A stretch of 64,000 nucleotides of DNA, from the NCBI RefSeq assembly GCF_001424565.1, contig NZ_LMOL01000024.1:39640-103639 (forward strand). Reading direction: 5' to 3'. The DNA is from Arthrobacter sp. Leaf141. Its GTDB lineage: Bacteria; Actinomycetota; Actinomycetes; Actinomycetales; Micrococcaceae. Within the stretch, counting starts at the first letter, position 1; each line of letters begins with the position of its first letter. The notes under the pieces were generated by a model. It searched no databases. It saw only the letters and a list, made by a program, of their open reading frames with translations, and was not told the DNA's origin. The position numbers and the translations under genes were made by a program. This document shows, in pieces, positions 16,538-25,107 of this stretch.

Positions 16538-17901
16538 TACGTGGCGGTGACGGTGGGATTTGAACCCATGTTGCCGAGAGTGGACGAAGCCCGGAACGAC
16601 AGATACCGATACCGCGCATCGCCGCGACCCACCAGCCGGTCCAGTGCCTCGACTGCCTCAAAGTCCGCGGCGCCCGTGTCCGTGGACAGCCACTCGAAGA
16701 GGAGCCCGGCCTCGTAGCTGGACCGCACAGTCGATCCGACAGCGAGATCCAGCTGGTCCCGGAGGAGCTGCACGGCCAGGGTCCCCGAGCGGCTGAGCAG
16801 CGAAGCCCGATACGCCCCCAGCGTGTCAGCCACGTGCCCTTCATGCAGCAGCCACAGCACCCGCCCCGAACCAGACCGGCCAACAAGGCCCGCCGTGAAC
16901 CAGTAAGTGTTCGACTCCACCGTGTATCGCCCAGCATGGACCGACCGGAACATCTCCGTCCAGATGGCCTGCGGAGTGCCCGCATCGCCATACAGCTCGT
17001 AGGCCAGTTCCTCGGCGGACCATCCCTGGCTGCGCGAATCTAGCAGAGCCAGGATTTCCGCCCGGCGCAGTGTCAGTGGCACCCGGCTGCCGTCAGCAAG
17101 CACTGCGGCAGGCTTGTCCCCGAGCAGCTCCAAGGACTCGACGGTCGCGACCGGCCGGCGGACGGCCTGCCGGGACGCCCGACCGGGAGACAATCCACCC
17201 AAGGGCGTCCCGCCGTCGGGCGCTCCCAACGGCGCCTCCGCCACCCGGACCGCGCAGCGCACCATCCGCAGCGTGACCGCGCTGATGGTGTCCAGCGGTC
17301 CGGAGACGTCGAGCACGCCCAGCAGCTCACCCGTGGCCGAGTCCGTGATGGGCGCCGCCGTGCAGGCCCACTCATGGTGGGTGCGGACCAGGTGCTCGGC
17401 GGAGAACAGCTGCACCGGCCGGCCTGTGACCAGCGCCTCGCTGATGGCGTTGGTGCCGATGCCTGCCTCGGACCAGTCGGCGCCTTCGGAGAACTCCAGC
17501 CGGTCCGCGCGCCGCAGCTCCTCCGGGCTGCCTACCCGCCACAGGATCTCGCCGCGGGCGTCGGTCAGCACCAGCAGGTGCCGGCCGGAACTGGAATCGT
17601 CGGCCAGCAGGTCGTGGAGGGCCGGCATGACCTGTTGGAGGCGGTGCTCCCGCCGCAGCTCTAGGACGTCAGAGACCTCGTGCAGGTGCCGCGGGCTGTG
17701 CTGGTCCGGGCTGATGCCCAGGGCCATGGAACGGCGCCACGAATCCGCCAGGTCGCTCTGGATATCCGGGCGCGGGACGCCGGAGATGACCAGTTCGTGG
17801 GCGCGGCGCAGGGCACGCGAGTACTTCGCCGGGTCCGAAAACCTCAGGCCGTCGTCAAAAACAGTGTCCTACTCGCCGGCGGCGTCCGTTGCGGTATTCA
17901 T
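16537..17901 (-). pseudogene. GAF-domain transcriptional regulator, broken at both ends
   Basis: From ATG at 17901 (MNTATDAAGE) the frame hits TAG at codon 11 (17869-17871) and then continues with DDGLRFSDPAKYSRALRRAHE and LADSWRRSMALGISPDQHSP, the standard N-terminus of AcoR-like GAF regulators. An ATG at 17727 could give a 396-aa product lacking this part. The GAF-like domain spans about LLVLTDARGEILWRVGS to DVSGPLDTISA; a later helical region includes LTLRRAEILALLDSR. The last residues, NMGSNPTVTAT, are translated from the tRNA remnant at the attachment site, so the original C-terminus is lost. Such regulators normally control aldehyde or alcohol dehydrogenase genes, none of which is nearby. 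Confidence 0.65.
16544..16564 (-). repeat. Right attachment repeat (tRNA 3'-end remnant)
   Basis: Identical in 21 bases to 9214-9234. On the minus strand the sequence GGGTTCAAATCCCACC, GTCACC, G and CCA gives a T-arm with four of five stem pairs, an acceptor 3' strand, discriminator and encoded CCA. The rest of the tRNA should lie at 16565-16630 but that DNA codes for a regulator instead. Confidence 0.75.
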
Positions 17902-18091
17902 GGCCGTGGACGTAACAACCGCCACCCACATCCTCGGCAGGCGGCGCACGTTCGTCGGCGTCGGCATCGGAACCGCCGTCGAGGTACCGCTGGTCGACCT
18001 CGCCTGATGCGGCAGCCACACACTGGACTGGAAGCTGCCGGCAGTCAACCAACACAGCCAGCCATCCGTCGTCGTCAGTACACTTGGCAGC

Positions 18092-18481
18092 ATGGTCTCC
18101 CGCATCAGCGAACTGGTCCTCAACTGTGCCGACCCGGAACTGCTCTCGAAGTTCTGGTGCGGGGTCCTTGGCTATGTGGAACTCGACCGGGAGGACGGTT
18201 CCATCGAGATCGGCCCGCCCGAGGTCGGGTTCGGCGGCCTGCAGCCCACCATCATCCTGAGCCCCAGCACCAACCCGCGGACCGGGCGGCTGCCGCTGCA
18301 CATCGACGTCAACCCCATCGACCGGGACCAGGCCGCCGAGCTGGAACGCCTGCTGGCCCTCGGCGCCCGGCCGGCCGACGTAGGGCAGTCCGGAGACGAG
18401 CAATGGCACGTCCTCGCCGACCCCGAAGGCAACGAGTTCTGCCTGCTCCGCCGGCGGCTCGAGCCCTTACCAAGCCCGTAA
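18092..18481 (+). CDS. VOC-family (glyoxalase-like) protein
   Basis: 129 aa. It opens MVSRISELVLNCADPELLSKFW and includes GLQPTIILSPSTNPRTGRL, LHIDVNPIDRD and LADPEGNEFCLL, the Glyoxalase-like (VOC) pattern with paired beta-alpha-beta units. The metal site residues His (LHID) and Glu (GNEF) are present. Substrate cannot be told. It sits alone among gene fragments. Confidence 0.8.
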   Translation: MVSRISELVLNCADPELLSKFWCGVLGYVELDREDGSIEIGPPEVGFGGLQPTIILSPSTNPRTGRLPLHIDVNPIDRDQAAELERLLALGARPADVGQSGDEQWHVLADPEGNEFCLLRRRLEPLPSP

Positions 18482-18484
18482 ACG

Positions 18485-18565
18485 CTAGGAAAACCGGCCG
18501 GCCCGGTGCGACGCCACGTACTCCGCGTCCACGCCCACCCCGGTCAGAGTCGGGTCGTCGAAGTA
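18485..18565 (-). pseudogene. C-terminal fragment of a flavin monooxygenase-like protein
   Basis: The minus frame reads SQYFDDPTLTGVGVDAEYVA, then SHRAGRFS and TAG at 18485-18487. It resembles the C-terminus of the intact flavin monooxygenase in this window (GVGPDAGYVAEHLA at 50350-50400). Nothing upstream continues the gene. Confidence 0.4.
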
Positions 18566-18707
18566 CTGGCTGAACGTCTACGGGTTCTGGCAGGACTCGG
18601 CGGACGACGGGCAACTGAGTGCCTTCGCGCGGAAGGCCCTGAAGAACCGCTTCGACCCGGACAACCTGTTCCGTATAAACCGCAACATCCCGCCCACTGC
18701 CGGCTAA
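18555..18707 (+). pseudogene. C-terminal fragment of an FAD-linked (BBE-type) oxidase
   Basis: The plus frame SSKYWLNVYGFWQDSADDG, then FDPDNLFRINRNIPP and TAA at 18705-18707 is the conserved C-terminus of berberine-bridge-type FAD oxidoreductases. The catalytic and FAD-binding parts are missing. It abuts the flavin monooxygenase fragment, so two gene ends were joined at about 18555. Confidence 0.6.
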
Positions 18708-18708
18708 G

Positions 18709-19680
18709 TCAGCGACAGAAACCAGCCCTCCGGACTGCGTCGATCGACTCTTCCAGGAGCGCCACACGCTCCGACATGGAGGATCCCTGCGGTGCGGAGA
18801 TCTTCAGCCCCCGGTATGGTTCCGGCCCCGTGACGTTCAGGCCGGCGTCTACCGCCGCGGCCAAGGTGCGGATGCGCTGGGGCGTCAGCACCGATGCAGG
18901 CTCCACCGGAGCCGGCGGCAGGTGCGAGTCATCCCACGCCGCTCCAAAATCTGTCGCCTGCGAGGAACACCCGGACAGGACCACGCCAGCCAGGATGCCT
19001 TCAGCTGAGGCAAGTTCCACGTGCCGGACAGGCGCACCCGGGTCCCGGTCCTCAATCGTTGAGCGTGCCCAGTTCACAGCAATCCCCGCACCGGTGCCGG
19101 CGGCAAGGACAGCCTCAACCTCCTGCTCAAAACGCAGGAACCCCTTCACAGGCGCGTGGGACGGGCCGGCCGCATCGCAATGTTCCAGGACGATCCGGGC
19201 ACCATCCCAACGGAACCCTGCAGCCTGCCGCAATGATTCGGTCAGCTCCTTCACGCCCGGGGAAGCGCCCGGAACACCGGCGCCCAGGCGTGGAGCGCTG
19301 AACAGGTGTACGGCGCGGACCGCACGGCGGTCCAGCGCATCGTTCAAGGTGCGGACGGCTTCCGCCGCGACCGCCGCGCGTCCGATGGCCGCCTGTCGTC
19401 CCGCCTCTGTTGTGGAGGCGAGTCCGAAGTCAGAGGAACGGGCCAGCCGGTCCATGGTGTCCGGAATGGTGGTCACCACGTAGGTGAGATGGTCGGGAAG
19501 GTACCGTAACTGCTTCAGGAACCAGTCGCCGTCGTACTTGTGCAGCTCTCCCGTGGCATATAGCGGAATCTCCAGCCCTGAGACGTGCGGCAGCGATGCC
19601 GCTGCGGCCAGGAACGCCGCCTCCTGCTCCGGATCCCAGCCGTCCAGGGCGGGAGCCGCTGCGTAACTGCTGACGATCAA
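18709..19680 (-). CDS. DUF4862 family protein
   Basis: 323 aa, opening MIVSSYAAAPALDGWDPEQE and containing GLEIPLYATGELHKYDGDWF and IPDTMDRL. I assign it to DUF4862, a predicted TIM-barrel family of unknown reaction seen beside sugar and acid catabolic genes in Actinobacteria. The start overlaps the stop of the FAH-family gene by 4 nt, so it is the last gene of a five-gene operon. Role in the pathway is unknown. Confidence 0.7.
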   Translation of the reverse strand: MIVSSYAAAPALDGWDPEQEAAFLAAAASLPHVSGLEIPLYATGELHKYDGDWFLKQLRYLPDHLTYVVTTIPDTMDRLARSSDFGLASTTEAGRQAAIGRAAVAAEAVRTLNDALDRRAVRAVHLFSAPRLGAGVPGASPGVKELTESLRQAAGFRWDGARIVLEHCDAAGPSHAPVKGFLRFEQEVEAVLAAGTGAGIAVNWARSTIEDRDPGAPVRHVELASAEGILAGVVLSGCSSQATDFGAAWDDSHLPPAPVEPASVLTPQRIRTLAAAVDAGLNVTGPEPYRGLKISAPQGSSMSERVALLEESIDAVRRAGFCR

Positions 19681-20468
19681 GCCGGCGCCAGCACGTGCCC
19701 GGCGGGGGAGTCCACCGCAGCCACCGGGTTGGTCAGGGTCCCCACCCCTTCAATGTCCACCGAAACTGTAACTCCCGGGCGCAGTTCGAGGCCGGATTCG
19801 TCAGCGGCCCAGGGCGTGCCCGTGAGGATCACGTCGCCGGGGTAGAGGGTCATGAACCGGGAGCAAAACATCAGCAGTTCCGCCACGGTGAACACCATGC
19901 GGGACGTGGCGGAATCCTGGACCATGGAGCCGTTGATTGTGGTGACGATGCGGAGAGCCTGAAGGTCCGGGACCTCATCAAGGGTCACCAGCTCCGGCCC
20001 CAGCGGGCAGAACGTGTCCATGCTTTTGCCGCGTGTGGACTGGACGTCCGCCGCCTGCAGGTCCCGCGCCGACACGTCGTTGGCCACCGTCACCCCTGCA
20101 ACGGCGGCGAGTGCCTCTTCCGGAGTGGCGGCGTCCTTGAGGACACGTCCCATCACGACGGCGAGCTCGCCTTCGCACACCACCGTTCCGGCACGTGCCG
20201 GGTTGAGGATGATTGGCTCGCCGTCAGCAGCCAGGCTGCCGGCGAATTTGCCAAACACCAGGGGGATGCGCCCCGCTGCCCGCCGGTCCGGGGCTGTGCC
20301 TCCGGCGGGCACCGGGAGCGCCGGCTGACCGGCACCATGGTCAGGCCAGTAGTTTTCGCCGATGCCGATCAGCTGCCCGGGGATGCGGACTCCCGGCAGC
20401 AGCGCGCAGGACAGGGACGGGCGTGCGTCTGCACCGGCGCCGGAGTGAGTGAACGGAAACCGCGGCAT
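19677..20468 (-). CDS. Fumarylacetoacetate hydrolase (FAH) family protein
   Basis: 263 aa. The FAH fold is shown by GENYWPDHG, EGELAVVMGR (E-x-E metal site), VANDVSARDLQ, GKSMDTFCPLGP and VILTGTPW. The family hydrolyses or isomerises beta-keto or 2-hydroxy-diene acids; members near ABC importers often process degradation intermediates. The start follows directly on the stop of the ATPase gene, so the two are co-translated. The substrate is not evident. Confidence 0.85.
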   Translation of the reverse strand: MPRFPFTHSGAGADARPSLSCALLPGVRIPGQLIGIGENYWPDHGAGQPALPVPAGGTAPDRRAAGRIPLVFGKFAGSLAADGEPIILNPARAGTVVCEGELAVVMGRVLKDAATPEEALAAVAGVTVANDVSARDLQAADVQSTRGKSMDTFCPLGPELVTLDEVPDLQALRIVTTINGSMVQDSATSRMVFTVAELLMFCSRFMTLYPGDVILTGTPWAADESGLELRPGVTVSVDIEGVGTLTNPVAAVDSPAGHVLAPA

Positions 20469-21218
20469 TCAGTGGCTCAGGTGGGATGCGTACACACGCA
20501 GCCGCGGGTGCTGGAACACTTCATCCGGAGGGCCCTCCGCCACAATGCCGCCGTGCTCCATAAAGATCACCCGGTCCGCCACCTCGCGGGCAAACTTCAT
20601 CTCGTGCGTCACGATCACCATGGTCATGCCGGTCTTCGCCAGCTTCGCCATGATGTCCAGGACCTCGTTCACCAGTTCCGGATCCAGGGCGGATGTGGGC
20701 TCGTCAAACAGGATGGCCTTGGGATCCATCATCAGCGCCCGGCAGATGGCCACCCGCTGCTGCTGGCCGCCGGACAGGTCTGCCGGGTAGGCGTCCGCTT
20801 TGTCCTCCAGGCCCACCGAGCGGAGCTTTTCGAGCGCCCGCGGAACGGCGTCGGCACGTTTTTGCCGTTTGGCGATCACCGGGCCTTCCAGCAGGTTGTC
20901 CAGCACGGTCCGGTGCGGCCAGAGATTGAACTGCTGGAACACCATGGCGATCTCCCGGCGCAGCCAGGTCAGCCGGAACTGGTCCACCACGCCGAGCTTG
21001 CCCCGGGCGTTGGGGGTGTAGAAAACCTGCCGGCCGTCCACGTGGATCCGCCCGGAATCCGGCACTTCCAGCATGTTGATGCAGCGCAACAGCGTGCTCT
21101 TCCCGGCACCGCTGGGGCCGATGATGGCCACCACCTCGCCCGGAAGGATGCGCAGGTCCACATCCTTGAGTACTTCGCGGGAGTTGTAGCTCTTGGTGAG
21201 TCCGGTGATGCCGATCAT
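20469..21218 (-). CDS. Amino-acid-type ABC transporter ATP-binding protein
   Basis: 249 aa, from ATG at 21218 overlapping the permease stop (ATGA). Walker [10 protein letters not shown] is near residue 34, Q-loop [10 protein letters not shown] near 92, signature LSGGQQQR near 147, Walker [14 protein letters not shown] near 168 and the H-loop VTHEM near 203. A 20-residue insert before the Q-loop ([16 protein letters not shown]) is typical of polar amino acid (PAAT/HisP-GlnQ) ATPases. It energises the permease at 21215-21916. Confidence 0.9.
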   Translation of the reverse strand: MIGITGLTKSYNSREVLKDVDLRILPGEVVAIIGPSGAGKSTLLRCINMLEVPDSGRIHVDGRQVFYTPNARGKLGVVDQFRLTWLRREIAMVFQQFNLWPHRTVLDNLLEGPVIAKRQKRADAVPRALEKLRSVGLEDKADAYPADLSGGQQQRVAICRALMMDPKAILFDEPTSALDPELVNEVLDIMAKLAKTGMTMVIVTHEMKFAREVADRVIFMEHGGIVAEGPPDEVFQHPRLRVYASHLSH

Positions 21219-21916
21219 GCCATGCTCCCAACAGCTTCGCGGAGTTGTTTTGTGGTGCCCATTTTGCGGCCCATCTTCTTTTCGATAATGATCTGGACCA
21301 CCATGAGCAGGCTGGTCATGACCAGGTACATGGCCGCTACCACCCCCAGGGTTTCCATCACGTTGTACGTGGAGTTGTAAGCCTTCTGCCCCTGCAGCAT
21401 CAGGTCCGGGACGGTGATCACCGAGATCTGCGCCGACTCCTTGAGCATGATGATGCAGTTGTTGATGTACGGCGGAGTCATGAGGCGGATGCCCTCCGGC
21501 GCTGTCACCCGCACAAACTTCTGCACCGGATTCATACCTACCGAGTCCGCCGCTTCGAGGTGCCCTGAGTTCACCGATTTGAGCCCGGCCCTGATGATTT
21601 CGGAAAAGAACGACGCCGAGTTGAGGCTCATCGCGATCAGCCCTGCGGTAAATGCGTCCATGGTCAGCCCGAACGGCTTCGTGTAATAGAAGAAGAACAG
21701 GGACAGCATGAGCGGCAGGCCGCGGAAGAACCAGACATACGCGGCGGCGAAGATCCGCAGGGCGCGGATCCTGGAGAGCCGCAGCGTGGCGATGATGTAG
21801 CCCAGGACGGTGGCACAGACGATGGCTGCGGCCACAATTCCCAGGGTGGTCATGGCACCGGCCAGGAAGATCGGGAAATATTCGGCTGCAACAGAGCCGG
21901 GCTCGTAGGTGTCCAT
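21215..21916 (-). CDS. Amino-acid-type ABC transporter permease
   Basis: 233 aa, five predicted membrane helices. The HisM-type pattern [35 protein letters not shown] and [15 protein letters not shown] (EAA-like loop with GxxxG) is present. With only one permease gene the channel should be a homodimer. It binds the ATPase encoded downstream and receives substrate from the lipoprotein encoded upstream. Confidence 0.9.
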   Translation of the reverse strand: MDTYEPGSVAAEYFPIFLAGAMTTLGIVAAAIVCATVLGYIIATLRLSRIRALRIFAAAYVWFFRGLPLMLSLFFFYYTKPFGLTMDAFTAGLIAMSLNSASFFSEIIRAGLKSVNSGHLEAADSVGMNPVQKFVRVTAPEGIRLMTPPYINNCIIMLKESAQISVITVPDLMLQGQKAYNSTYNVMETLGVVAAMYLVMTSLLMVVQIIIEKKMGRKMGTTKQLREAVGSMA

Positions 21917-21922
21917 AGGGAA

Positions 21923-22723
21923 TCAGGCGGCGGGGATCTCGACCGTGAAGCCGAACCACTTCTGGTTCAGTTTCTCCAGGGTGCCGTCAGCCTTGAGCTC
22001 TTCGATGATCTTGTCCACCTTGGGCTTCATCTCGGTATCGTCCTTGGGGAGGCCGACGCCGGCGGGCTTGGTGCCGTACACATCTCCCACGATCTTCAGG
22101 TCCGAGGCCAGCGGCGAGTTCTTCATGAAGTTCTCTGCAGCGATCCGGCCCGTGGCGAACACCGCGATCCTGCCCGCTGCAACATCGGCAAACCCTTCCG
22201 GAGCGCCGGGGTAGGCCTTGAGTTCGGTGAACCCGCCGATGCCCTTGACGTCCGTTTCCGTGCCGGAGCCACCGATGGCGCCCACCACCAGGCCGTCCAG
22301 CTTACTGAGCTGCTCCACGGAGTTGTTGTCCTTCTTCACCACCGCAACCGCACCGTCTGCCAGGTAGGGGGTGGAGAAAGTGATGGACTGCTTACGGGGT
22401 TCCGTCATGGTCAGCCCTGACATCACGGCGTCGAACTTTCCACTGTTGAGGCCCGGCAGCAGGCCGGTCAGTTGGCCTTCAACGAACTCCGGTTCCATGC
22501 CCAGCCTCTCCGCGATCAGCGTGCCCACCTCGATGTCGAAACCGGTGAGCTTGCCGGCCTCCGAGAAGGTGATGGGACGGAACGTGCCGCTGGTGGCGAT
22601 GGTGAACTTTTCCTTCGCCGGAGTATCCGAGGAAGCATTGCTGCTGGCTGCGCAGCCGCTGGCGGCGAGGGTGAAGGCGGCCAGGGCGGTTATGACGGCG
22701 GCTTTGCGTGTGCGTGAAAACAT
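21923..22723 (-). CDS. ABC transporter substrate-binding lipoprotein
   Basis: 266 aa. A lipoprotein signal peptide ends in LAASGC near residue 24. The mature part has the SBP_bac_3 pattern [48 protein letters not shown] and LNQKWFG. It would capture a small polar organic molecule outside the membrane. First gene of the operon through 18709; a GntR-type operator lies about 120 bases upstream. Confidence 0.88.
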   Translation of the reverse strand: MFSRTRKAAVITALAAFTLAASGCAASSNASSDTPAKEKFTIATSGTFRPITFSEAGKLTGFDIEVGTLIAERLGMEPEFVEGQLTGLLPGLNSGKFDAVMSGLTMTEPRKQSITFSTPYLADGAVAVVKKDNNSVEQLSKLDGLVVGAIGGSGTETDVKGIGGFTELKAYPGAPEGFADVAAGRIAVFATGRIAAENFMKNSPLASDLKIVGDVYGTKPAGVGLPKDDTEMKPKVDKIIEELKADGTLEKLNQKWFGFTVEIPAA

Positions 22724-22839
22724 GCGGTGCTTCCCACTTTCAGTGATCCGTGCCAGTGATGTTTGCTGACAGGACTGACGCTATGGGCTGCGTGTGTCCG
22801 GGGATTACCTGCTTCGTTTCGGAAATGTTAATTATGAAT

Positions 22840-22852
22840 TCTGTAGACAGTT
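22840..22852. promoter_or_regulatory. GntR-type operator copy 1, upstream of ABC transporter operon
   Basis: TCTGTAGACAGT matches the reverse complement of the dyad at 24988-24999 in 11 of 12 positions. It lies 118 bases upstream of the substrate-binding protein start. Confidence 0.65.
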
Positions 22853-22889
22853 TTCATTGCCAGTCGGAGACGCCCAGCAGCGCGGCCCC

Positions 22890-24308
22890 TTAGGTGAGGC
22901 TTGCGGCCAGCCCTTCGAGGACCTCAGCAAACGCGAGTGCCTTCAGTTCCCCGCCGGGACCTGCCACCACCTGGACCGACAGGGGGAGTCCGTCCGCGGA
23001 CAGTCCCACCGGCAAGGACACCACCGGGCATCCGGTCAACGTCACGGCCCGGCAGGGACCCATGACCTCCCAGCCCTGCAGGCTGGTGCCGTCCACATCC
23101 AGGGCGCCTTCCGGATCGGCGGCAGGACCGCCGGCGACGGGAAGCAGGGCAACATCCACCGCACCGATCTGGTCCAGGGCGCTGGAGCGCGCAGCGTCGG
23201 CCGCCGTGCGGGCCAGGTCCAGCTCGCCAGGGGACGCCGCCAGCGAATCCCGGATGGTTTTCAGGTTGGCCGCTGAGATGCCGGCCTCCTTGCCGGCGAT
23301 GGCGGCTACGTGATCCAGCATGGGGTCCACCGCGCGCAGGCGGTTGTAGGCGGGCAGGCACTTCGCAAACAGATCCGGCTGGCGGGTCACCGTGTGGCCC
23401 GCCGCGGCAACTGCGGCTGCGAGCTTTTCCATGAGTGCGGTGACCTCGCGGCGGACTGGACCAAACGTGCTGCCGTCGCTCCAGGCAATCCGGAGGGGAG
23501 CGCCCAAGTGGGAGCCGGCGTCGGCTTCCGCCCCGGACATCACCAGGTACGCCGCCCGCAGGTCACGCACCGACCGCGCGAGCGGGCCGATGGTCTGGAA
23601 TGAGCCCTGCATACCCGGGCTCACGGCGGGGACCACGCCGTCGGAACCGAAGTTCCCGTCAAGTCCCGGGACCTGCCCTTCACCGGGTACTGTCCCCAGT
23701 CCGGGCCGCAGCGAAGCGATACCCACGCACTGGGCGGGCCAGCGCAAGGATCCGCCGAAATCCGTGCCGACCCCCAGGGCTGAGATCCCCGCGGCCACCG
23801 AAGACGCTTCGCCGCCGCTGGAGCCTCCCGGGGTGGCTGCTGGATAGCGCGGATTCAGGGTCCTGCCCAGCAGCGGGCTGTCGCAGGTCATGCCAAACGC
23901 GAATTCGGGGCAGTTGGTTTTGCCCACCAGGATGGCGTCTGCATCCAGGAGCCGCTGAACGGCCGGTGCTGTGGTTGTGGCCACGGTATGGGCGAACGCC
24001 CGGCTGGCCGCCGTGACCGGCAGGCCGGCGACGGCGATCACGTCCTTCACACTGAAGGGCACCCCGGCCAGCGGGCCGAGCGTTTCACCGGCGGCTCGGC
24101 GGGCGTCGAGGGTGGCCGCAGCCTGCGCCGCGCCCTCCCAGTCCGCCGTCACGAAGGCATTGAGCGCCTGGCCTTCGGGGTGGGACGCGCGCCGGTGGGT
24201 TGCGGCCACAACCTCGCCGGCGGTCACCGCGCCCGTTCGCACAGCGTCCGCGATGGCGGTGGCGTCCTGGTATCCGGCGTTCAGGCCGGCCAGCAGTGAG
24301 TGGCTCAT
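22890..24308 (-). CDS. Amidase-signature hydrolase
   Basis: 472 aa. The amidase catalytic triad is visible: Lys in VPFSVKDVI near residue 88, and two serines in TPGGSSGGEASS near 163 and GVGTDFGGSLRWPA near 186. Length is normal. It hydrolyses a C-N amide bond of a small substrate. Its start overlaps the stop of the GntR gene by 4 nt, so regulator and enzyme are co-transcribed. With the nearby importers it may act on an imported amide. Confidence 0.87.
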   Translation of the reverse strand: MSHSLLAGLNAGYQDATAIADAVRTGAVTAGEVVAATHRRASHPEGQALNAFVTADWEGAAQAAATLDARRAAGETLGPLAGVPFSVKDVIAVAGLPVTAASRAFAHTVATTTAPAVQRLLDADAILVGKTNCPEFAFGMTCDSPLLGRTLNPRYPAATPGGSSGGEASSVAAGISALGVGTDFGGSLRWPAQCVGIASLRPGLGTVPGEGQVPGLDGNFGSDGVVPAVSPGMQGSFQTIGPLARSVRDLRAAYLVMSGAEADAGSHLGAPLRIAWSDGSTFGPVRREVTALMEKLAAAVAAAGHTVTRQPDLFAKCLPAYNRLRAVDPMLDHVAAIAGKEAGISAANLKTIRDSLAASPGELDLARTAADAARSSALDQIGAVDVALLPVAGGPAADPEGALDVDGTSLQGWEVMGPCRAVTLTGCPVVSLPVGLSADGLPLSVQVVAGPGGELKALAFAEVLEGLAASLT

Positions 24309-24976
24309 GCCCCAGCCGCCTGCTGTTCCAGGGCGGTCTCGCCTTCAAGGTAGTCCCGCTCACCGTGTTCCTCGAATTCGCGGCGGATCCGCTCCGGGTC
24401 TCCGGAGCGCAGGCAGGCCAGCAGCTCGGTATGCCGGTCCACGCCCTTGGTGAGATCGCCTTTGGTCCGGGCCTCGTTCAGCACGTTGGCTGCCATGCAG
24501 AGCTGCATCTGCAGCATCAGCGACCGGTAGGTGTCGCTGAGCCTGCGGTGGCCGGCGGCGTCAACCAGCGCCGTATGGAAGTCAATGTTGGCCTGGACCA
24601 CGGCGGCCCGGTCGCCGCGTTTGGCGGCGGCGCGCATGGCCTTCATGATCGGATCCAGGGGTGCGTAGGTGGCGGGGTCCTTCCTCGCCAGGAGGTAGTC
24701 CAGGGCAAACATTTCCAATGCCCGCCGCAAGGAGTAGATCTCGTTGATATCCGTCTCCGTCATGGAGACCACGCGGTAGCCGCGCCGGGGTGATTGTTCC
24801 AAGAGGCCTTCGCTTTCCAGCGTCCGGAGGGCTTCCCGCAGCGGGGGTCGGGAAATTCCCAGGCGTTCCGCCAGCGGAGGCTCGTTCAGCTTGTCCCCGG
24901 GCGCCAGTTCACCGCTCACTATCAACTTCCGGATCTCGGTGGTGGCGAGCGAAACGAGGCTTTCCTGGACGATCAT
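24305..24976 (-). CDS. GntR-family regulator with FCD domain
   Basis: 223 aa. The winged helix covers about residues 8-75 (LNEPPLAERLGISRPPLREAL, LEQSPRRGYRVVSM). An FCD ligand-binding domain follows, with the metal-site pattern D-x3-H (NIDFHTALVDAAGH) and VDRHTELLACLRSGD. A perfect ACTGT-CT-ACAGT dyad lies 12 bases upstream of its start, so it should repress itself, the amidase, the divergent symporter and the ABC operon. Confidence 0.88.
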   Translation of the reverse strand: MIVQESLVSLATTEIRKLIVSGELAPGDKLNEPPLAERLGISRPPLREALRTLESEGLLEQSPRRGYRVVSMTETDINEIYSLRRALEMFALDYLLARKDPATYAPLDPIMKAMRAAAKRGDRAAVVQANIDFHTALVDAAGHRRLSDTYRSLMLQMQLCMAANVLNEARTKGDLTKGVDRHTELLACLRSGDPERIRREFEEHGERDYLEGETALEQQAAGA

Positions 24977-24987
24977 GCCCCCAGACT

Positions 24988-24999
24988 ACTGTCTACAGT
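24988..24999. promoter_or_regulatory. GntR-type operator copy 2, autoregulatory
   Basis: ACTGTCTACAGT is a perfect dyad directly upstream of the GntR start at 24976. Confidence 0.7.
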
Positions 25000-25055
25000 C
25001 GCCGCAGAGCCATAGCTTCCGCGAGTTTACACAGGGTTTACATGGGAGGTTCCTT

Positions 25056-25073
25056 CTGTAGATTGTCTACAGT
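25056..25073. promoter_or_regulatory. GntR-type operator copy 3, upstream of symporter
   Basis: CTGTAGA-TTG-TCTACAG is a perfect inverted repeat, and ATTGTCTACAGT within it matches copy 2 in 11 of 12 positions. It lies 35 bases before the symporter start. Confidence 0.7.
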
Positions 25074-25107
25074 ATTCTTTGCTGTATCCAACGAAGAATG
25101 GTGGGAA

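Larger units (their letters stand above)
9214..16564. mobile_element. Decayed integrative element (prophage-like) bounded by tRNA 3' repeats
   Basis: A 7.3-kb segment is flanked by identical 21-bp repeats that contain a tRNA T-loop and acceptor 3' strand on the minus strand. It holds arm-type direct repeats, a truncated HK97-type capsid gene, a small membrane protein, an HNH nuclease, an XRE fragment and a tyrosine integrase broken by two frameshifts next to the right repeat. The layout is that of a tRNA-targeting temperate phage or ICE reduced to a remnant. Confidence 0.75.

Noticed and set aside
16544..16635. A complete tRNA at the right attachment site
   Set aside because: Only the T-arm 3' part, acceptor strand and CCA are present; the remaining bases do not form D or anticodon arms and code for the regulator.
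19695..21380. A 561-codon plus-strand frame opposite the FAH, ATPase and permease genes
   Set aside because: Antisense shadow of three well-supported operon genes.
21219..21959. An upstream extension of the ABC ATPase frame to 21959
   Set aside because: It is an out-of-frame reading of the permease gene; the real ATPase start is the ATG at 21218 overlapping the permease stop.
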